From Arthrobacter sp. H35-D1 (GTDB lineage Bacteria > Actinomycetota > Actinomycetes > Actinomycetales > Micrococcaceae): a stretch of 64,000 nt of DNA. The DNA lies in NCBI RefSeq assembly GCF_030063185.1, contig NZ_JASISP010000010.1:52786-116785 (forward strand). The letters run 5' to 3'. The notes beneath the pieces are model-generated. The model searched no databases, was not told where the DNA came from, and was given only the letters and a program-made list of their open reading frames with translations. The position numbers were made by a program, and so were the translations under genes. Of the stretch, positions 8,305-18,218 are shown piece by piece; within the stretch, counting starts at the first letter, position 1, and each line of letters starts with the position of its first letter.

Positions 8305-9921
8305 TTGGCCAGCTTTGTTGACCGGGTTGTATTGCATGTATCCGGCGGGACTGGCGGCCATGGCTGCGTCTCCGTGCACAGTGAAAAATTCAAGCCGTTG
8401 GGCGGGCCCGACGGCGGCAAGGGCGGCGACGGCGGCAGTGTCACCTTCCGTGTCAGTGACCAGACCACCACCTTGCTTGACTTCCACCACGCCCCCCACC
8501 GCCGCGGCGGCAACGGCCAGCCCGGCATGGGCGACTGGCGTGACGGCAAGGACGGCAATTCGCTGATCCTTGAAGTTCCCGATGGCACGGTCATCAAGGA
8601 CAAGGGCGGTAATGTCCTGGCCGACCTCGTGGGCATCGGCACGGAATACGTCGCTGCCGCAGGTGGACTGGGCGGGCTCGGCAACAACGCCCTTTCCTCA
8701 CTGAAGCGCAAGGCCCCGGGCTTCGCCCTGTTGGGAATCGCAGGCTCAGAGGCCGACATTGTCCTTGAACTGAAGTCCATTGCAGATATTGCCCTGGTGG
8801 GTTTCCCGTCCGCCGGCAAGTCCAGCCTCATCGCCGCCATGTCTGCGGCTCGGCCCAAGATTGCCGACTACCCTTTCACCACCCTGATCCCCAATCTGGG
8901 CGTTGTCCAGGCAGGCGAGGTCCGCTTCACCATGGCCGACGTTCCGGGCCTCATTGAGGGGGCCAGCGAAGGCAAGGGCTTGGGCCATAACTTCCTGCGC
9001 CACGTGGAGCGTTGCGCGGCCATTGTGCACGTCCTGGATTGCGCCGCGCTCGAGGTGGACCGCGACCCCATCAGTGACCTGGCCATCATTGAGCGCGAGC
9101 TTGACCGGTACGACGTCGACATGAGCTATGCCGGATCCGACGGCGATGTGGTGCCCTTGAATGCTCGCCCACGGCTGGTGGCCCTGAACAAGGTGGATTC
9201 ACCCGATGGCCGAGACATGGCCGAGTTTGTCCGCGGCGACCTTGAAGCCCGCGGCTACCGCGTGTTTGAAGTCTCCGCAGCAAGCCATGAGGGTCTGAAG
9301 ACGCTGGGTTTTGCCATGGCGGAGATTGTCAGCGCCGCGCGGCAGCAGGTCATCGACAGCCCCGTGAAGGTGGAACCTGTGGTGCTGCGCCCCCGTGCCG
9401 TCAACGCGACGCCCTTCACGATTGTGCGTGAAGAGCGAAACCTGGAACCCCTGTTTCGGGTGCGTGGCGACAAGCCCGAGCGCTGGGTTGAACAGACGGA
9501 CTTCCAAAACGAGGAAGCCATTGGCTATTTGGCGGACCGGCTGGCCAAGGTTGGAGTGGAAACCGGACTGTTCAAGGCTGGTGCCACACCTGGCGACACA
9601 GTTGTCATTGGTGGCACGGACGGTATGATCTTTGATTGGGAGCCCACGATGATGGGAGGCGCCGAACACTTGGCGGCACCCCGCGGGACAGACTTGCGCC
9701 TGTTGGATCTTGGGGACCGTCCCACCCGATCACAAAAGCGGCAGGAACAGCAGGACCGCCGCGACGCAAAGGCAGCAGCTCGTGCCGAGCTGGAAGCCGA
9801 ACGCAAGGCTGGCATTTGGACTGAATCCACCAACCGCCACGCAGCCAAGACACAGCTCATCGAAGCTGATTTGGCTGCTGAAGGCGATGCCGGCGACAAC
9901 ACCACCCCTAAGGACCTATGA
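8305..9921 (+). CDS. obg: GTPase Obg/CgtA
   Basis: 538 residues: Obg glycine-rich fold at 1-158 ([29 protein letters not shown]), a G domain with P-loop GFPSAGKSS near residue 166, G3 DVPGLIEGA and G4 NKVD, then an OCT domain around 350-430 and a charged C-terminal tail. Obg is a ribosome-associated GTPase acting in 50S assembly and stress control. The start is the TTG at 8305, giving (M)ASFVDRVV, with AAGGAG at 8293-8298. The open frame extends upstream to 8086, but that part overlaps rpmA and the terminator and is not Obg-like. Its stop overlaps the proB start (ATGA). Confidence 0.97.
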   Translation: MASFVDRVVLHVSGGTGGHGCVSVHSEKFKPLGGPDGGKGGDGGSVTFRVSDQTTTLLDFHHAPHRRGGNGQPGMGDWRDGKDGNSLILEVPDGTVIKDKGGNVLADLVGIGTEYVAAAGGLGGLGNNALSSLKRKAPGFALLGIAGSEADIVLELKSIADIALVGFPSAGKSSLIAAMSAARPKIADYPFTTLIPNLGVVQAGEVRFTMADVPGLIEGASEGKGLGHNFLRHVERCAAIVHVLDCAALEVDRDPISDLAIIERELDRYDVDMSYAGSDGDVVPLNARPRLVALNKVDSPDGRDMAEFVRGDLEARGYRVFEVSAASHEGLKTLGFAMAEIVSAARQQVIDSPVKVEPVVLRPRAVNATPFTIVREERNLEPLFRVRGDKPERWVEQTDFQNEEAIGYLADRLAKVGVETGLFKAGATPGDTVVIGGTDGMIFDWEPTMMGGAEHLAAPRGTDLRLLDLGDRPTRSQKRQEQQDRRDAKAAARAELEAERKAGIWTESTNRHAAKTQLIEADLAAEGDAGDNTTPKDL

Positions 9922-11084
9922 GCACGGAAGCAATGACATCCATGGAAAAGAACCAAGCACTCTCAATGTCGGCACGGCAGAACATTGCCACGGCATCCCG
10001 AATCGTGGTGAAAGTCGGCTCGTCGTCGTTGACGTCGGTGGCCGGTGGCATTTCAGAGGATGCGCTCACCAAGCTCGCGGACGTGCTTGCCGAGCGGCAC
10101 CTGGCAGGAACAGAGATCATCCTGGTCTCCTCCGGTGCCATCTCGGCAGGACTGCTGCCGCTCGGGCTGGGTCGGCGCCCCTACGACCTCGCCACACAGC
10201 AGGCAGCCGCCAGCGTTGGCCAGGGATTGTTGATGGCCCACTACAGCAACGTCTTCAGGTCCCACGGAGTTACCGCTTCCCAAGTGCTGTTGACGGCCGA
10301 GGACTTGGCCAAGCGACGCCAGCACGTCAATGCCCACCGGGCGCTTGAACGCCTGCTCAACTTGGGCGTGATTCCCATTGTCAATGAAAACGACACCGTG
10401 GCGACGCGTGAGATTCGCTTTGGCGACAATGACAGGCTCGCGGCACTCGTGGCGCACCTGATCAAGGCCGACGCCCTTCTCCTGCTCTCCGATGTTGACT
10501 CCCTGTACGACGGTCCGCCATCCGAAGGGGCCACACGCATCAGCCGGGTGGACTCGCCTGACGACCTTGAAGGCATTGTCATCGGCAGTGCCGGCAAGGC
10601 GGGAGTGGGCACCGGCGGCATGGCCACCAAGGTCCAAGCCGCCATGATTGCTGCGGAAACCGGGATTCCGGCGCTTGTCACTTCCACGGCGCAGGCTGCT
10701 CAAGCCTTGGCCGGGGAGGACGTGGGAACGTGGTTTGGCGACAACGGCAACAGGCGCTCCGTGCGCATGTTGTGGCTGGCACACCTGGCGGACATTCGTG
10801 GCCGGCTGGTGCTGGACGACGGTGCTGTCCGGGCCGTCAGGGAACGGCACAAGTCCGTGTTGCCTGCAGGGATCACAGCCGTCAACGGCGAATTCGTTGC
10901 TGGCGACGCGGTTGAAATCTGCGATTCGCAGGGCAACGTGTTCGCCCACGGTCTAGTGAACTTCCGCAATTCAGACCTGCCCCAGATGCTTGGACACTCA
11001 ACCAAAAACCTGGCAAAAGTCATGGGACAGCAGTTCGAGCGCGAAGTTGTCCATGTCGACGACCTGGTGGTTCTGAACGTTTAG
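9918..11084 (+). CDS. proB: Glutamate 5-kinase
   Basis: 388 residues: an amino acid kinase domain ([52 protein letters not shown]) followed by a PUA domain at about 290-380. It phosphorylates glutamate to gamma-glutamyl phosphate, the first and proline-inhibited step of proline synthesis. It overlaps obg by four bases, so the two are translationally coupled. Several in-frame Met codons lie in the first 17 residues, so the true start may be slightly later. The next enzyme, proA, has its own leaderless promoter 60 bases downstream. Confidence 0.97.
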   Translation: MSTEAMTSMEKNQALSMSARQNIATASRIVVKVGSSSLTSVAGGISEDALTKLADVLAERHLAGTEIILVSSGAISAGLLPLGLGRRPYDLATQQAAASVGQGLLMAHYSNVFRSHGVTASQVLLTAEDLAKRRQHVNAHRALERLLNLGVIPIVNENDTVATREIRFGDNDRLAALVAHLIKADALLLLSDVDSLYDGPPSEGATRISRVDSPDDLEGIVIGSAGKAGVGTGGMATKVQAAMIAAETGIPALVTSTAQAAQALAGEDVGTWFGDNGNRRSVRMLWLAHLADIRGRLVLDDGAVRAVRERHKSVLPAGITAVNGEFVAGDAVEICDSQGNVFAHGLVNFRNSDLPQMLGHSTKNLAKVMGQQFEREVVHVDDLVVLNV

Positions 11085-11133
11085 CGTTCAGCGTACGGAG
11101 ATCTATGCCACAGCCGCAGGCTCTCCGTTGCCC

Positions 11134-11148
11134 TAGACTGGGTAGATG
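11134..11148 (+). promoter_or_regulatory. Leaderless promoter of proA
   Basis: A -10 hexamer TAGACT (11134-11139) is followed by six bases and the ATG. Transcription should start at or next to the A of the start codon, and no Shine-Dalgarno sequence is present. This fits the leaderless arrangement common in actinobacteria. Confidence 0.65.
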
Positions 11149-12426
11149 ACCGAACAGATTGTAAAAGAAAACATTTCCGCTGAAGTTCAGGCCATCACAG
11201 AGCGCGCCCGAAAGGCCGCACGCCGCATGGCCGGCGCCAACAGGGCTTGGAAGGACAAGGGCCTGCGGGCTGTTGCCAAGTCGTTGTTGGACAATCAGGA
11301 CGCCATTCTTGCAGCCAACGCCAAGGATGTGGCAGCAGGCCGCGAGAACGGCACCTCCCTGCCAATGCTCGATCGCCTGACGCTGACAAAGCCGCGGGTC
11401 CAGGGGCTGGCCGACGCGTTGGAAAACCTCGCCAGCCTTCCGGATCCAGTCGGCAACGTAGTGCGCGGGCAGACCCTGCCCAACGGCCTGCGGATGCGCC
11501 AGATCAACGTCCCCTTGGGCGTTGTCGCCGCCATCTACGAAGCGCGTCCCAACGTTACGGTGGACATCGCCGGCCTTGCCCTGAAGAGCGGCAACGCCGT
11601 GATCCTGCGTGGCGGCACGGCTGCAGCCAATACCAACAAGGCCCTGCTGGGCCTCTTGCGGGACGCCCTTGACTCAGTGGGCCTTCCCGCTGACGCAGTG
11701 CAGTCTGTCGACCAGTTCGGCCGTGAAGGTGCCAACCTCATCATGAAAGCCCGCGGCTCCGTGGACGTGCTGATTCCCCGCGGCGGGCGCGAGCTCATTC
11801 AGACAGTCGTGAACAACTCCGCCGTTCCCGTCATTGAAACCGGCGAAGGCAATGTGCACATCTTCATCGACAGCAGCGCCGAAGAGGAAATGAGCGTTGA
11901 CATCCTCGTCAATGCCAAAACCCACCGCCCCAGCGTCTGCAACACCGTGGAGACGCTGCTGGTCCACAAGGACGCCACAGTGCTTCCGGCCGTGCTCAGC
12001 GCACTCTCCAAGGCAGGTGTGCGCCTGCACGTCGACGAGCGTGTGCAGGCAGTGTTGCCCACCGGGGTAACAGCTGTGCCCGCCACGGATGAAGACTGGG
12101 CCACGGAGTACATGGACCTTGACTTGGCCGTAAAAATGGTCGACTCGATGCCCGACGCCATCGCCCACATCCGCACGTGGAGCACAGGCCACACCGAAGC
12201 GATTGTTACCAACGATCTGGCCAACGCGGAAAAGTTCATTGCAGAGATTGATTCGGCAGCTGTCATTGTGAATGCAAGCACTCGTTTCACCGACGGCGGC
12301 GAGCTGGGGCTCGGTGCCGAGGTCGGCATTTCGACGCAAAAACTGCACGCCCGCGGGCCGATGGGCCTGACTGAACTGACCACCACCAAATGGATTGTGC
12401 AGGGCGAAGGCCAGGTCCGGGGCTGA
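11146..12426 (+). CDS. proA: Gamma-glutamyl phosphate reductase
   Basis: 426 residues, standard length, with the aldehyde-dehydrogenase-like fold. The catalytic cysteine is in RPSVCNTVETLLVH, and the conserved VPLGVVAAIYEARPNVT and ARGPMGLTELTTTK segments are present. It reduces gamma-glutamyl phosphate to glutamate semialdehyde with NADPH, the second proline step after ProB. The ATG at 11146 follows a TAGACT -10 element by six bases, so its mRNA is probably leaderless. Confidence 0.97.
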   Translation: MTEQIVKENISAEVQAITERARKAARRMAGANRAWKDKGLRAVAKSLLDNQDAILAANAKDVAAGRENGTSLPMLDRLTLTKPRVQGLADALENLASLPDPVGNVVRGQTLPNGLRMRQINVPLGVVAAIYEARPNVTVDIAGLALKSGNAVILRGGTAAANTNKALLGLLRDALDSVGLPADAVQSVDQFGREGANLIMKARGSVDVLIPRGGRELIQTVVNNSAVPVIETGEGNVHIFIDSSAEEEMSVDILVNAKTHRPSVCNTVETLLVHKDATVLPAVLSALSKAGVRLHVDERVQAVLPTGVTAVPATDEDWATEYMDLDLAVKMVDSMPDAIAHIRTWSTGHTEAIVTNDLANAEKFIAEIDSAAVIVNASTRFTDGGELGLGAEVGISTQKLHARGPMGLTELTTTKWIVQGEGQVRG

Positions 12427-12547
12427 GTCCGGCCAGTCGGTGTGCCGGTACGCGCCGATTGCACGTACCATTAGAGGAGAATTCAAGCGATAAACGGTCA
12501 GGTTGCGGTTACACTTCCGCCCGGCCACGTACCCCAGGGGAGAAATA

Positions 12548-12793
12548 ATGCTGACCCAGCTTGCCGGAGTCGTACTGGCTGCCGCAGAGGAACATGACCT
12601 TGCGCCGTTGATCGCACCCCCGTACGTGGTTGGTGGGGTCATGCTTGCCATCTTGCTGTTGCTGATGGTGGTGACAGTCTCATTCATGAACTTGGGCAAC
12701 CGGCATGTGGCAGTGGAGGCTTCCGAGGACCCGCACCGCCAGCACACGAACAAGCATTTGCACGGCGACGATTCGGCGTCCTCCAATCACTGA
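12548..12793 (+). CDS. Small single-pass membrane protein
   Basis: 81 residues: a short N-terminal segment ([21 protein letters not shown]), one hydrophobic helix at about 27-47 ([20 protein letters not shown]), then a charged His-rich tail ([13 protein letters not shown]). I do not recognise the family. AGGGGAGAAAT before the ATG at 12548 decides the start over an upstream one at 12503. It ends 10 bases before nadD, so it is likely cotranscribed with nadD and the following genes. The function is unknown. The position between proA and nadD is all that can be used. Confidence 0.75.
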   Translation: MLTQLAGVVLAAAEEHDLAPLIAPPYVVGGVMLAILLLLMVVTVSFMNLGNRHVAVEASEDPHRQHTNKHLHGDDSASSNH

Positions 12794-12803
12794 GGAAAAT
12801 CCC

Positions 12804-13472
12804 TTGGTGACTTCTTCTGAAGGCACCAGGGGGCGCCTGCGCATCGGCGTCATGGGCGGCACGTTCGATCCGATCCACCATGGCCACCTTGTCGCAGCCA
12901 GCGAAGTTGCGAGTGTCTTCAAGCTTGATGAAGTCGTGTTCGTACCCACGGGCGAACCGTGGCAGAAGGCCAAGAACAAGGTCAGCGCCGCTGAGCACAG
13001 GTACCTGATGACAGTCATAGCCACCGCGGCAAACCCGCGATTCACGGTAAGCCGGGTGGACATTGACAGACCCGGCCCAACCTTCACCATCGACACCTTG
13101 CGCGACCTGCGCAGGATGCGTCCAGAGGCGGATCTGTTCTTTATTACCGGAGCCGACGCCATGGCCCAGATCATGTCGTGGAAAGACAGCGACGAGCTGT
13201 GGGGCTTGGCCCATTTCGTTGGTGTTACCCGTCCCGGCCATGTCCTCGACGACAGGGGTCGCACCGATGTGAGCTTGCTGGAAGTCCCCGCCATGTCGAT
13301 TTCTTCCACAGATTGCAGAAAGCGCGTGGCGGAACACAACCCCGTCTGGTACCTGGTTCCCGACGGAGTGGTGCAATACATTGCCAAGTATGGGTTGTAC
13401 CTTCAACCTGTCACAGATGCCGGCGCAGGCATCGCGCCGGTGACCAAAGAGAACCGAATGAGTAAGTCATGA
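12804..13472 (+). CDS. nadD: Nicotinate-nucleotide adenylyltransferase
   Basis: 222 residues with the nucleotidyltransferase motif [12 protein letters not shown] near the N-terminus and [10 protein letters not shown], matching the ISSTxxR signature near the C-terminus. It makes deamido-NAD from nicotinate mononucleotide and ATP in NAD synthesis. I chose the TTG at 12804, seven bases after GAGGA; the GTG three bases later is an equal alternative. The open frame upstream overlaps the small membrane protein and is not NadD-like. Its stop overlaps the next start (ATGA at 13469). Confidence 0.95.
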   Translation: MVTSSEGTRGRLRIGVMGGTFDPIHHGHLVAASEVASVFKLDEVVFVPTGEPWQKAKNKVSAAEHRYLMTVIATAANPRFTVSRVDIDRPGPTFTIDTLRDLRRMRPEADLFFITGADAMAQIMSWKDSDELWGLAHFVGVTRPGHVLDDRGRTDVSLLEVPAMSISSTDCRKRVAEHNPVWYLVPDGVVQYIAKYGLYLQPVTDAGAGIAPVTKENRMSKS

Positions 13473-15367
13473 GCAAGGAAAAGGAGCCGATTCGCAGCCG
13501 CAGGCAACTGCGTGCGCAGTTGGCACAAACGAACGGCACCACCGAGAAGCCGGCGGAGCCTGGTCCTGCCACGCCCAAAACGGACGACGCCGCAGCTGCC
13601 GCTTCAGGGCACGCCGCAGGCTCGAATGCCGAACACGCAACGGACGCCACTGCCCCCACAGTCCCTGTCGAGCCGAGCACACCGCCCCGCGTGGAAGCTC
13701 GCGTCGAAGCAACGCCGCGTGAACGCGAGTCCCAAACGCGTGCTCGCGACAGGGCCGCACTGCGCGCCTACAAGGAACTTCTGGACCAGTCCGAGCTGAA
13801 CCCGCTGCCATCCCGGCGCGCCTTGCGCCAGGCCCAGCTAGACGCCGACCGGGCTCCCATCACGGCTGTCAACCCCGTGGTCTCCGCTGCGGCCGCTCCC
13901 GGCGCCGGAACAAAACCAGAGCAAGCTCCGGGCACCCCGCCTTCGCCCGTGACGCAGCCTGCACCCAAGGTGGCCTCCGCGGCCAAGGTGGCCAAGGTGG
14001 CCAAGGCCGACACAAGCGCCACCCAGGCAGGCGCCACTGCCGCAGGATCCGGTCAAGGCACCACCAAGCCGGAAGTAGCCGATGGTGCGCCCGCAACCGG
14101 GACCCAAGCAACCTCGCCGACGCCGCAGGGAAGCCACCCGGCGCCCCAAGGTCTCCCGCGCACCCGTGCAGGGCGCCGTGCCGCAGCCAAACCTGTGGAT
14201 GAAACACCAGCGACAGCTGCGGCGACGTCGGCACCGCCGCACTCGGCACAATCGCAGGTAGCCCAGTCGCATGCGGCCCAGCCGCCGCCACTGCCGGCGG
14301 TGGCGCCCTCAGCCCCGGCAGGTGCGCCCGGCCCGTCCAGTCAAGACAGCACAAAGGCAGCAGATGCGGAGCCCGACACTGACAATGTCAGCGGGGGAAA
14401 CTATTCGCCGCTGCCCGGACTTGCGCCCGGTGACAGCTACTACCCGGTCTCGGCAGGTCCGCCAACGGGGGCGGTGCCCGTCGCCACGCCCACAGCCGAA
14501 GAACTGAAGGTGCTGGCCGCACAACGGGCAGACACCGAGCGTGCGGCAGTGCTCACCCAGCGAGCCCAAGCCCGTGAGCGGCTGGCCCAGGAAAGTGCCA
14601 AGAACCGGCGCACGGGTGCAGAACCCCGGCCGGGTACCGAACCGCGCCCGGTATCGGAGCCCCGCCCGGTTGCCGATCCCACGGCCACGAACAACCTGGC
14701 CATGGTCACTCCGCTGGAATTCGTCAATGTACCCGGCACCGGTCGGCCCATGATGCGCCCGCCGTCGACAACCCATGTGCCCATCGTCACCCGGTCGACA
14801 CCCCAGCAAGCGCCCGGGGCACGGAAGCCGCTGCCCCGTCCGGAAAAGAAGGCTGCGGCACCGGCGAAGGCTCCCGGAGGTACAGCACGTGAAGGCACCG
14901 GCACTGCAGGGCGGTCGTCGAGCGAGCTGGAAACGCAGGCTCAGGCCACGGTGGCCCGGGCCAATACCGTGCCCAACGTCAGCGCCGAACGATTCGATGC
15001 TGCCTTGGCGGCGCGGGCCGTCCACCGCCCGGGTCCGGGGAACCGCCTGCTGACAGGCGGACGCAGCAGCACCCTCAAACGCGCGGAAGCGATGGCGACC
15101 GGTGGGCACCCAACTGTGGCTCCCGCCGTCGGACATCCCGATCAGGAGCTTGCGGATGGTGCCGCCGATGTGCCCGTGGAGGTGCACCGCTCGCAGATGC
15201 CTCCGATGCCCGCCGACTACGCCCACGGCCTGGAGCCGCTGGATGCCATGACGGCCGGTCTTGGACGCACGCAGCGCAATCGCCTGCTGCAGTGGGGCAG
15301 CGTCATTGTTGGCGGAGCGGCATTGGCCGTGGCCGCCATCTTGTTCATCACCACACTTACACGCTAA
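13469..15367 (+). CDS. Unknown low-complexity tail-anchored protein
   Basis: 632 residues. It begins [17 protein letters not shown], then is dominated by Ala, Pro, Thr, Gly and Gln with scattered Arg-rich helices (for example [20 protein letters not shown] and [19 protein letters not shown]). It ends in a single hydrophobic helix ([20 protein letters not shown]) followed by R-stop. There is no signal peptide and no enzyme motif. The topology suggests a cytoplasmic, largely disordered protein anchored by its C-terminus. It overlaps nadD by four bases and precedes rsfS by 26, so it is expressed with NAD synthesis and ribosome silencing genes. The family and function are not recognised. Confidence 0.8.
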   Translation: MSKEKEPIRSRRQLRAQLAQTNGTTEKPAEPGPATPKTDDAAAAASGHAAGSNAEHATDATAPTVPVEPSTPPRVEARVEATPRERESQTRARDRAALRAYKELLDQSELNPLPSRRALRQAQLDADRAPITAVNPVVSAAAAPGAGTKPEQAPGTPPSPVTQPAPKVASAAKVAKVAKADTSATQAGATAAGSGQGTTKPEVADGAPATGTQATSPTPQGSHPAPQGLPRTRAGRRAAAKPVDETPATAAATSAPPHSAQSQVAQSHAAQPPPLPAVAPSAPAGAPGPSSQDSTKAADAEPDTDNVSGGNYSPLPGLAPGDSYYPVSAGPPTGAVPVATPTAEELKVLAAQRADTERAAVLTQRAQARERLAQESAKNRRTGAEPRPGTEPRPVSEPRPVADPTATNNLAMVTPLEFVNVPGTGRPMMRPPSTTHVPIVTRSTPQQAPGARKPLPRPEKKAAAPAKAPGGTAREGTGTAGRSSSELETQAQATVARANTVPNVSAERFDAALAARAVHRPGPGNRLLTGGRSSTLKRAEAMATGGHPTVAPAVGHPDQELADGAADVPVEVHRSQMPPMPADYAHGLEPLDAMTAGLGRTQRNRLLQWGSVIVGGAALAVAAILFITTLTR

Positions 15368-15393
15368 ATCTTCACCAATCAAAGGAAACAGTA

Positions 15394-15813
15394 GTGACGG
15401 CAACAGAACAGTCAATCGAACTTGCACGCGCAGCGGCGCGTGCGGCATCGGACAAGCTGGCCCTAAATGTGACAGCCATTGATGTCAGCGATCGCTTGGC
15501 CATCACGGATATTTTCTTCATTGCATCCGCCGAGACCGAGCGCCAGGTCAACGCCATCGTGGACGGCATCGAAGACGAACTGCACAAGTTCAACTTGCGC
15601 CCGGTTCGTCGTGAAGGACGTTCGGGGGGTCGCTGGGTATTGCTTGACTACGCCGACATCGTGGTCCACGTCCAGCACGAGGAAGACAGGATCTTCTATG
15701 CGCTGGAACGCCTCTACGGCGACTGCCCGGTCATCGACCTGCAAATGGGGGAGCTGGACCCTTCGGCAAAGTCCGTTGACGCCCCCGCCGACGCGACGGC
15801 AGACGAAAACTAA
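15394..15813 (+). CDS. rsfS: Ribosomal silencing factor RsfS
   Basis: 139 residues with the RsfS/Iojap core: DVSDRLAITDIFFIASAETERQVNAI is represented by the DVSDRLAITDIF and RQVNAIVDGIEDEL segments, then GGRWVLLDYADIVVHV and FYALERLYGDCP. It binds uL14 on the 50S subunit and blocks joining with 30S when nutrients fall. The start is the GTG at 15394 with AAAGGAAA upstream. The longer open frame overlaps the preceding gene and is not conserved-looking. The acidic tail is ordinary. Confidence 0.95.
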   Translation: MTATEQSIELARAAARAASDKLALNVTAIDVSDRLAITDIFFIASAETERQVNAIVDGIEDELHKFNLRPVRREGRSGGRWVLLDYADIVVHVQHEEDRIFYALERLYGDCPVIDLQMGELDPSAKSVDAPADATADEN

Positions 15814-15849
15814 TCCCTGCAAAGTGCTCTGGAACGGACATTTTTTCTG

Positions 15850-16596
15850 ATGGCTGGAAATGAACAAGAACATTCAGTCCTGCAGCCCGCCGGTGCACGC
15901 CGACGGGTGATTTTTTGGCGCCACGGACGCACCGCGTGGAATGCTGCGCGGCGTTTTCAAGGCCAAACTGACATTCCGTTGGATGAGGTGGGCCTGTCCC
16001 AAGCCAGCCGTGCCGCGGCCCTGTTGGCGGGGAAACTTGTTCGCAGCAGCAGCGAGCCAAACGTGCAGATCCTCTCCTCCGACCTGGGCCGCGCCTATGC
16101 CACGGCGCAGGAACTGGCGGCCTTGCTGGGCAGCGACATTCTGGTGGATCCACGTCTGCGCGAAACGTATGGCGGGGAATGGGAGGGGAGAACTTTCGAT
16201 GACATCATGGAGCACTTCCCCGAAGACATTGCGCTGTGGCAGCGCGATGAGCCCGGTGTGCGTGCCGGCGGGGGAGAGACCCGCGTGGAGGTTGCCCACC
16301 GAATGGTGGCAGCCATTCTCGAAACGGCCGAGGCCATGCCCGACGGTGGAACGCTGGTGATCACCACCCACGGTGGTGCCACGCGTGTGGCCCTGGCGAA
16401 ACTGCTGGGCCTGCCGGAGGAATTGTGGCGGACCATGTCTGGCCTTTCAAACTGCCACTGGTCGGTGGTTGAAGCCGCCAAAACCGAAGCCGACGGCGAA
16501 GGAATCGGCCATTGGCGGCTGCTTGAACACAATGTTGGCACGCTTCCCGCACCCTATGAACTACCCGAAGACTTTACCGAGCCAGTTGAAGATTAG
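15850..16596 (+). CDS. Histidine phosphatase family protein (phosphoglycerate mutase-like)
   Basis: 248 residues. The phosphate-accepting motif is FWRHGRTAWN at about residues 22-31, with GLSQASRAAALLAG and the second catalytic histidine in TTHGGATRVAL. Members hydrolyse phosphate monoesters (phosphoglycerate-type, or various small phosphates). In actinobacteria a gene of this type commonly follows rsfS. The exact substrate cannot be read from the sequence. No good RBS is seen before the ATG at 15850, which lies 36 bases after rsfS. Confidence 0.88.
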   Translation: MAGNEQEHSVLQPAGARRRVIFWRHGRTAWNAARRFQGQTDIPLDEVGLSQASRAAALLAGKLVRSSSEPNVQILSSDLGRAYATAQELAALLGSDILVDPRLRETYGGEWEGRTFDDIMEHFPEDIALWQRDEPGVRAGGGETRVEVAHRMVAAILETAEAMPDGGTLVITTHGGATRVALAKLLGLPEELWRTMSGLSNCHWSVVEAAKTEADGEGIGHWRLLEHNVGTLPAPYELPEDFTEPVED

Positions 16597-16615
16597 ACGC
16601 GCTTGGAAGCCCGAT

Positions 16616-16645
16616 TTGGCAGCTGGGCGAAACGTGTTCTAGGAT
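16616..16645 (+). promoter_or_regulatory. Sigma-70-type promoter for the tRNA-Ala pair
   Basis: TTGGCA (16616-16621), an 18-bp spacer and TAGGAT (16640-16645) lie about 50 bases upstream of the first tRNA gene. The -35 element partly overlaps the region just after the phosphatase stop. Confidence 0.55.
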
Positions 16646-16695
16646 AGACAAGTTGTTCCGGCCAAGACCGATTGGTCGAGTCGGAAGAGCGGTTT

Positions 16696-16771
16696 GGGGC
16701 TGTGGCGCAGCTGGTAGCGCACCTGCATGGCATGCAGGGGGTCAGGGGTTCGAGTCCCCTCAGCTCCACCA
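16696..16771 (+). tRNA. tRNA-Ala (GGC), copy 1
   Basis: A 76-nt cloverleaf with encoded CCA: acceptor GGGGCTG/CAGCTCC, D stem GCGC/GCGC, anticodon stem CCTGC/GCAGG with loop ATGGCAT (anticodon GGC, reading GCC), and T stem AGGGG/CCCCT with TTCGAGT loop. Codon GCC is the dominant alanine codon in the genes here. Confidence 0.97.
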
Positions 16772-16824
16772 AACCATCCTGTGCGCCCCAAAGGCGGCTA
16801 ATGGTTACAACTAAATAATGTTTT

Positions 16825-16900
16825 GGGGCTGTGGCGCAGCTGGTAGCGCACCTGCATGGCATGCAGGGGGTCAGGGGTTCGAGTCCCCTCAGCTCCACCA
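16825..16900 (+). tRNA. tRNA-Ala (GGC), copy 2
   Basis: Identical over all 76 nt to the copy at 16696-16771 and separated from it by 53 bases. Both are likely processed from one transcript that ends at the terminator at 16908-16945. Confidence 0.97.
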
Positions 16901-16907
16901 AAGTAAA

Positions 16908-16945
16908 GTCCGGCCTTCCACACATGGAGGGCCGGACCTTTTTTG
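16908..16945 (+). terminator. Intrinsic terminator after the tRNA pair
   Basis: A 13-bp stem (16908-16920 with 16925-16937, one G-T pair) followed by a run of six T residues. Confidence 0.92.
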
Positions 16946-17013
16946 GTTGGTCCTCCGTTTCCGCCAGCTGCGGGTGCACCTGCGGTGGCTTGTGGGCCAG
17001 GTGGTGTCGAAAG

Positions 17014-17061
17014 CTCCCGGAGTTCGACAGCATAAACCTCCCGGGGTGCGACAGCATAAAA
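17014..17061. repeat. 24-bp direct tandem repeat before the GntR regulator
   Basis: Two adjacent 24-bp units (17014-17037 and 17038-17061) share CTCCCGG-GT-CGACAGCATAAA, differing at four positions. They lie 19 bases upstream of the regulator start, immediately before its RBS. They could be a two-site operator for autoregulation; no direct evidence. Confidence 0.6.
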
Positions 17062-17079
17062 GAGTGGGAGAATGATTCA

Positions 17080-17820
17080 GTGCCCACGCCAAACACCACC
17101 CCCGATCCCATGGCCGAGCCTGTCGCCCGCAGCTACGAGGCGGTGCTGGCCAGCATTGAAGCCGAACTCAAGACTGGCAGGATCAAGGTGGGGGACCAGC
17201 TGCCCGGAGAGCGCGCGCTGGCCCTGAAACACGGAATCTCCCGGGCCTCGGTGCGCGACGCCATTCGCGTCCTTGACGCCATGGGCGTGGTGCGCACCGC
17301 CGTAGGATCGGGTCCCCGCTCGGGAGCCGTGGTCATTGCCAATCCCAGCGCCGGGTTGGCTGCCACGTTGCGCCTGCACATGGCAACCAGCCATTTTCCG
17401 GTGTCTGACATTGTGCAAACCCGCATCATGATGGAAACCTGGGCCGCGGTGGAGGCAGCCGCACAGCCACGCGAGCGTGCCCGGGAAGCGGAATTGGGCA
17501 AGCTCCTTCGCGCCATGGACCAACCGAACCTGGACAGGGAGGAATTCCATGTCCTCGATGCGGCTTTTCATGTGCAGTTGAGTTCCTTGGCCGGCAATGC
17601 CGTCATCACGTCCATGATGGAGTCCCTGCGCTCCGCCATCCAGGGCTACGTCAGTGCAGCCATCGACAGCGACGAGCGGTGGGAGGAGATCGTGCCCGCG
17701 TTGCGGGTGCAGCATGAACGGATTCTCGAAGCGGTGTTGGCGAACGACGGCGACCGGGCAGCCCAGGAACTCAAGAGCCACATCGAATGGTTCCACCAAC
17801 AGACACTCCCGTTGCCATGA
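17080..17820 (+). CDS. GntR-family transcriptional regulator, FadR/FCD subfamily
   Basis: 246 residues: a winged-helix DNA-binding domain at ~15-85 (LKTGRIKVGDQLPGERALA, ISRASVRDAIRVLDAMGVV) and an all-helical FCD ligand domain at ~105-235 (QTRIMMETWAAVEAAA, FHVQLSSLAGNAVI, HERILEAVLANDGDRAAQELKSH). FCD regulators bind small organic acids, often with a metal held by Asp/His residues such as those in the FHV and QHERI helices. The start is the GTG at 17080 with GGGAG upstream; the longer frame runs back through a tRNA gene. Its target is unknown. A tandem repeat sits in its leader. The next gene overlaps its stop. Confidence 0.92.
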   Translation: MPTPNTTPDPMAEPVARSYEAVLASIEAELKTGRIKVGDQLPGERALALKHGISRASVRDAIRVLDAMGVVRTAVGSGPRSGAVVIANPSAGLAATLRLHMATSHFPVSDIVQTRIMMETWAAVEAAAQPRERAREAELGKLLRAMDQPNLDREEFHVLDAAFHVQLSSLAGNAVITSMMESLRSAIQGYVSAAIDSDERWEEIVPALRVQHERILEAVLANDGDRAAQELKSHIEWFHQQTLPLP

Positions 17821-18218
17821 GGTGCCCCTGTCAAAGCGGCGAAGCGTATGCAAGCTGCTGCGCCCGGTACATCACCACGGTGGGCGCGGCCGAGCCGACG
17901 TTCCCGCCCACGGCGGCGGCGCTGATGCGCTCACGTTTTAGCGCCTTTGCCGTGGGTGATGCCGGATACCTGCTGCACACCTGGCACCCCTCCACCCGCC
18001 CGGCATCGCTGGAGCTTGATCCTGACCAGCAGTGGTACCTGCTGGAGATTCTGGGCACCAGCGCCGGCGGCGTGTTTGATGCGCAGGGAGTTGTCAGTTT
18101 TCGCGCCCACTACCGTTCAGCGGCCAACCGCAAGCTCAAGGATTCGCTCATTGAAACCAGCAGTTTCGTCCGGCTTGGGAAACAGTGGCTCTATGTGGAG
18201 GCATTGGAACTGCATTAG
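17817..18218 (+). CDS. YchJ-like SEC-C motif protein (UPF0225)
   Basis: 133 residues starting MRCPCQSGEAYASCC, the zinc-binding SEC-C-type motif, followed by the YchJ core (AALMRSRFSAFAVGDAGYLL, TWHPSTRP, FRAHYR, SLIETSSFVRLGKQWLY). The fold is NTF2-like; the biochemical role of the family is not settled. The ATG at 17817 overlaps the stop of the GntR gene (ATGA), giving a two-gene unit. The 3' end overlaps by four bases the stop of the convergent aquaporin gene at 18215. Confidence 0.9.
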   Translation: MRCPCQSGEAYASCCARYITTVGAAEPTFPPTAAALMRSRFSAFAVGDAGYLLHTWHPSTRPASLELDPDQQWYLLEILGTSAGGVFDAQGVVSFRAHYRSAANRKLKDSLIETSSFVRLGKQWLYVEALELH

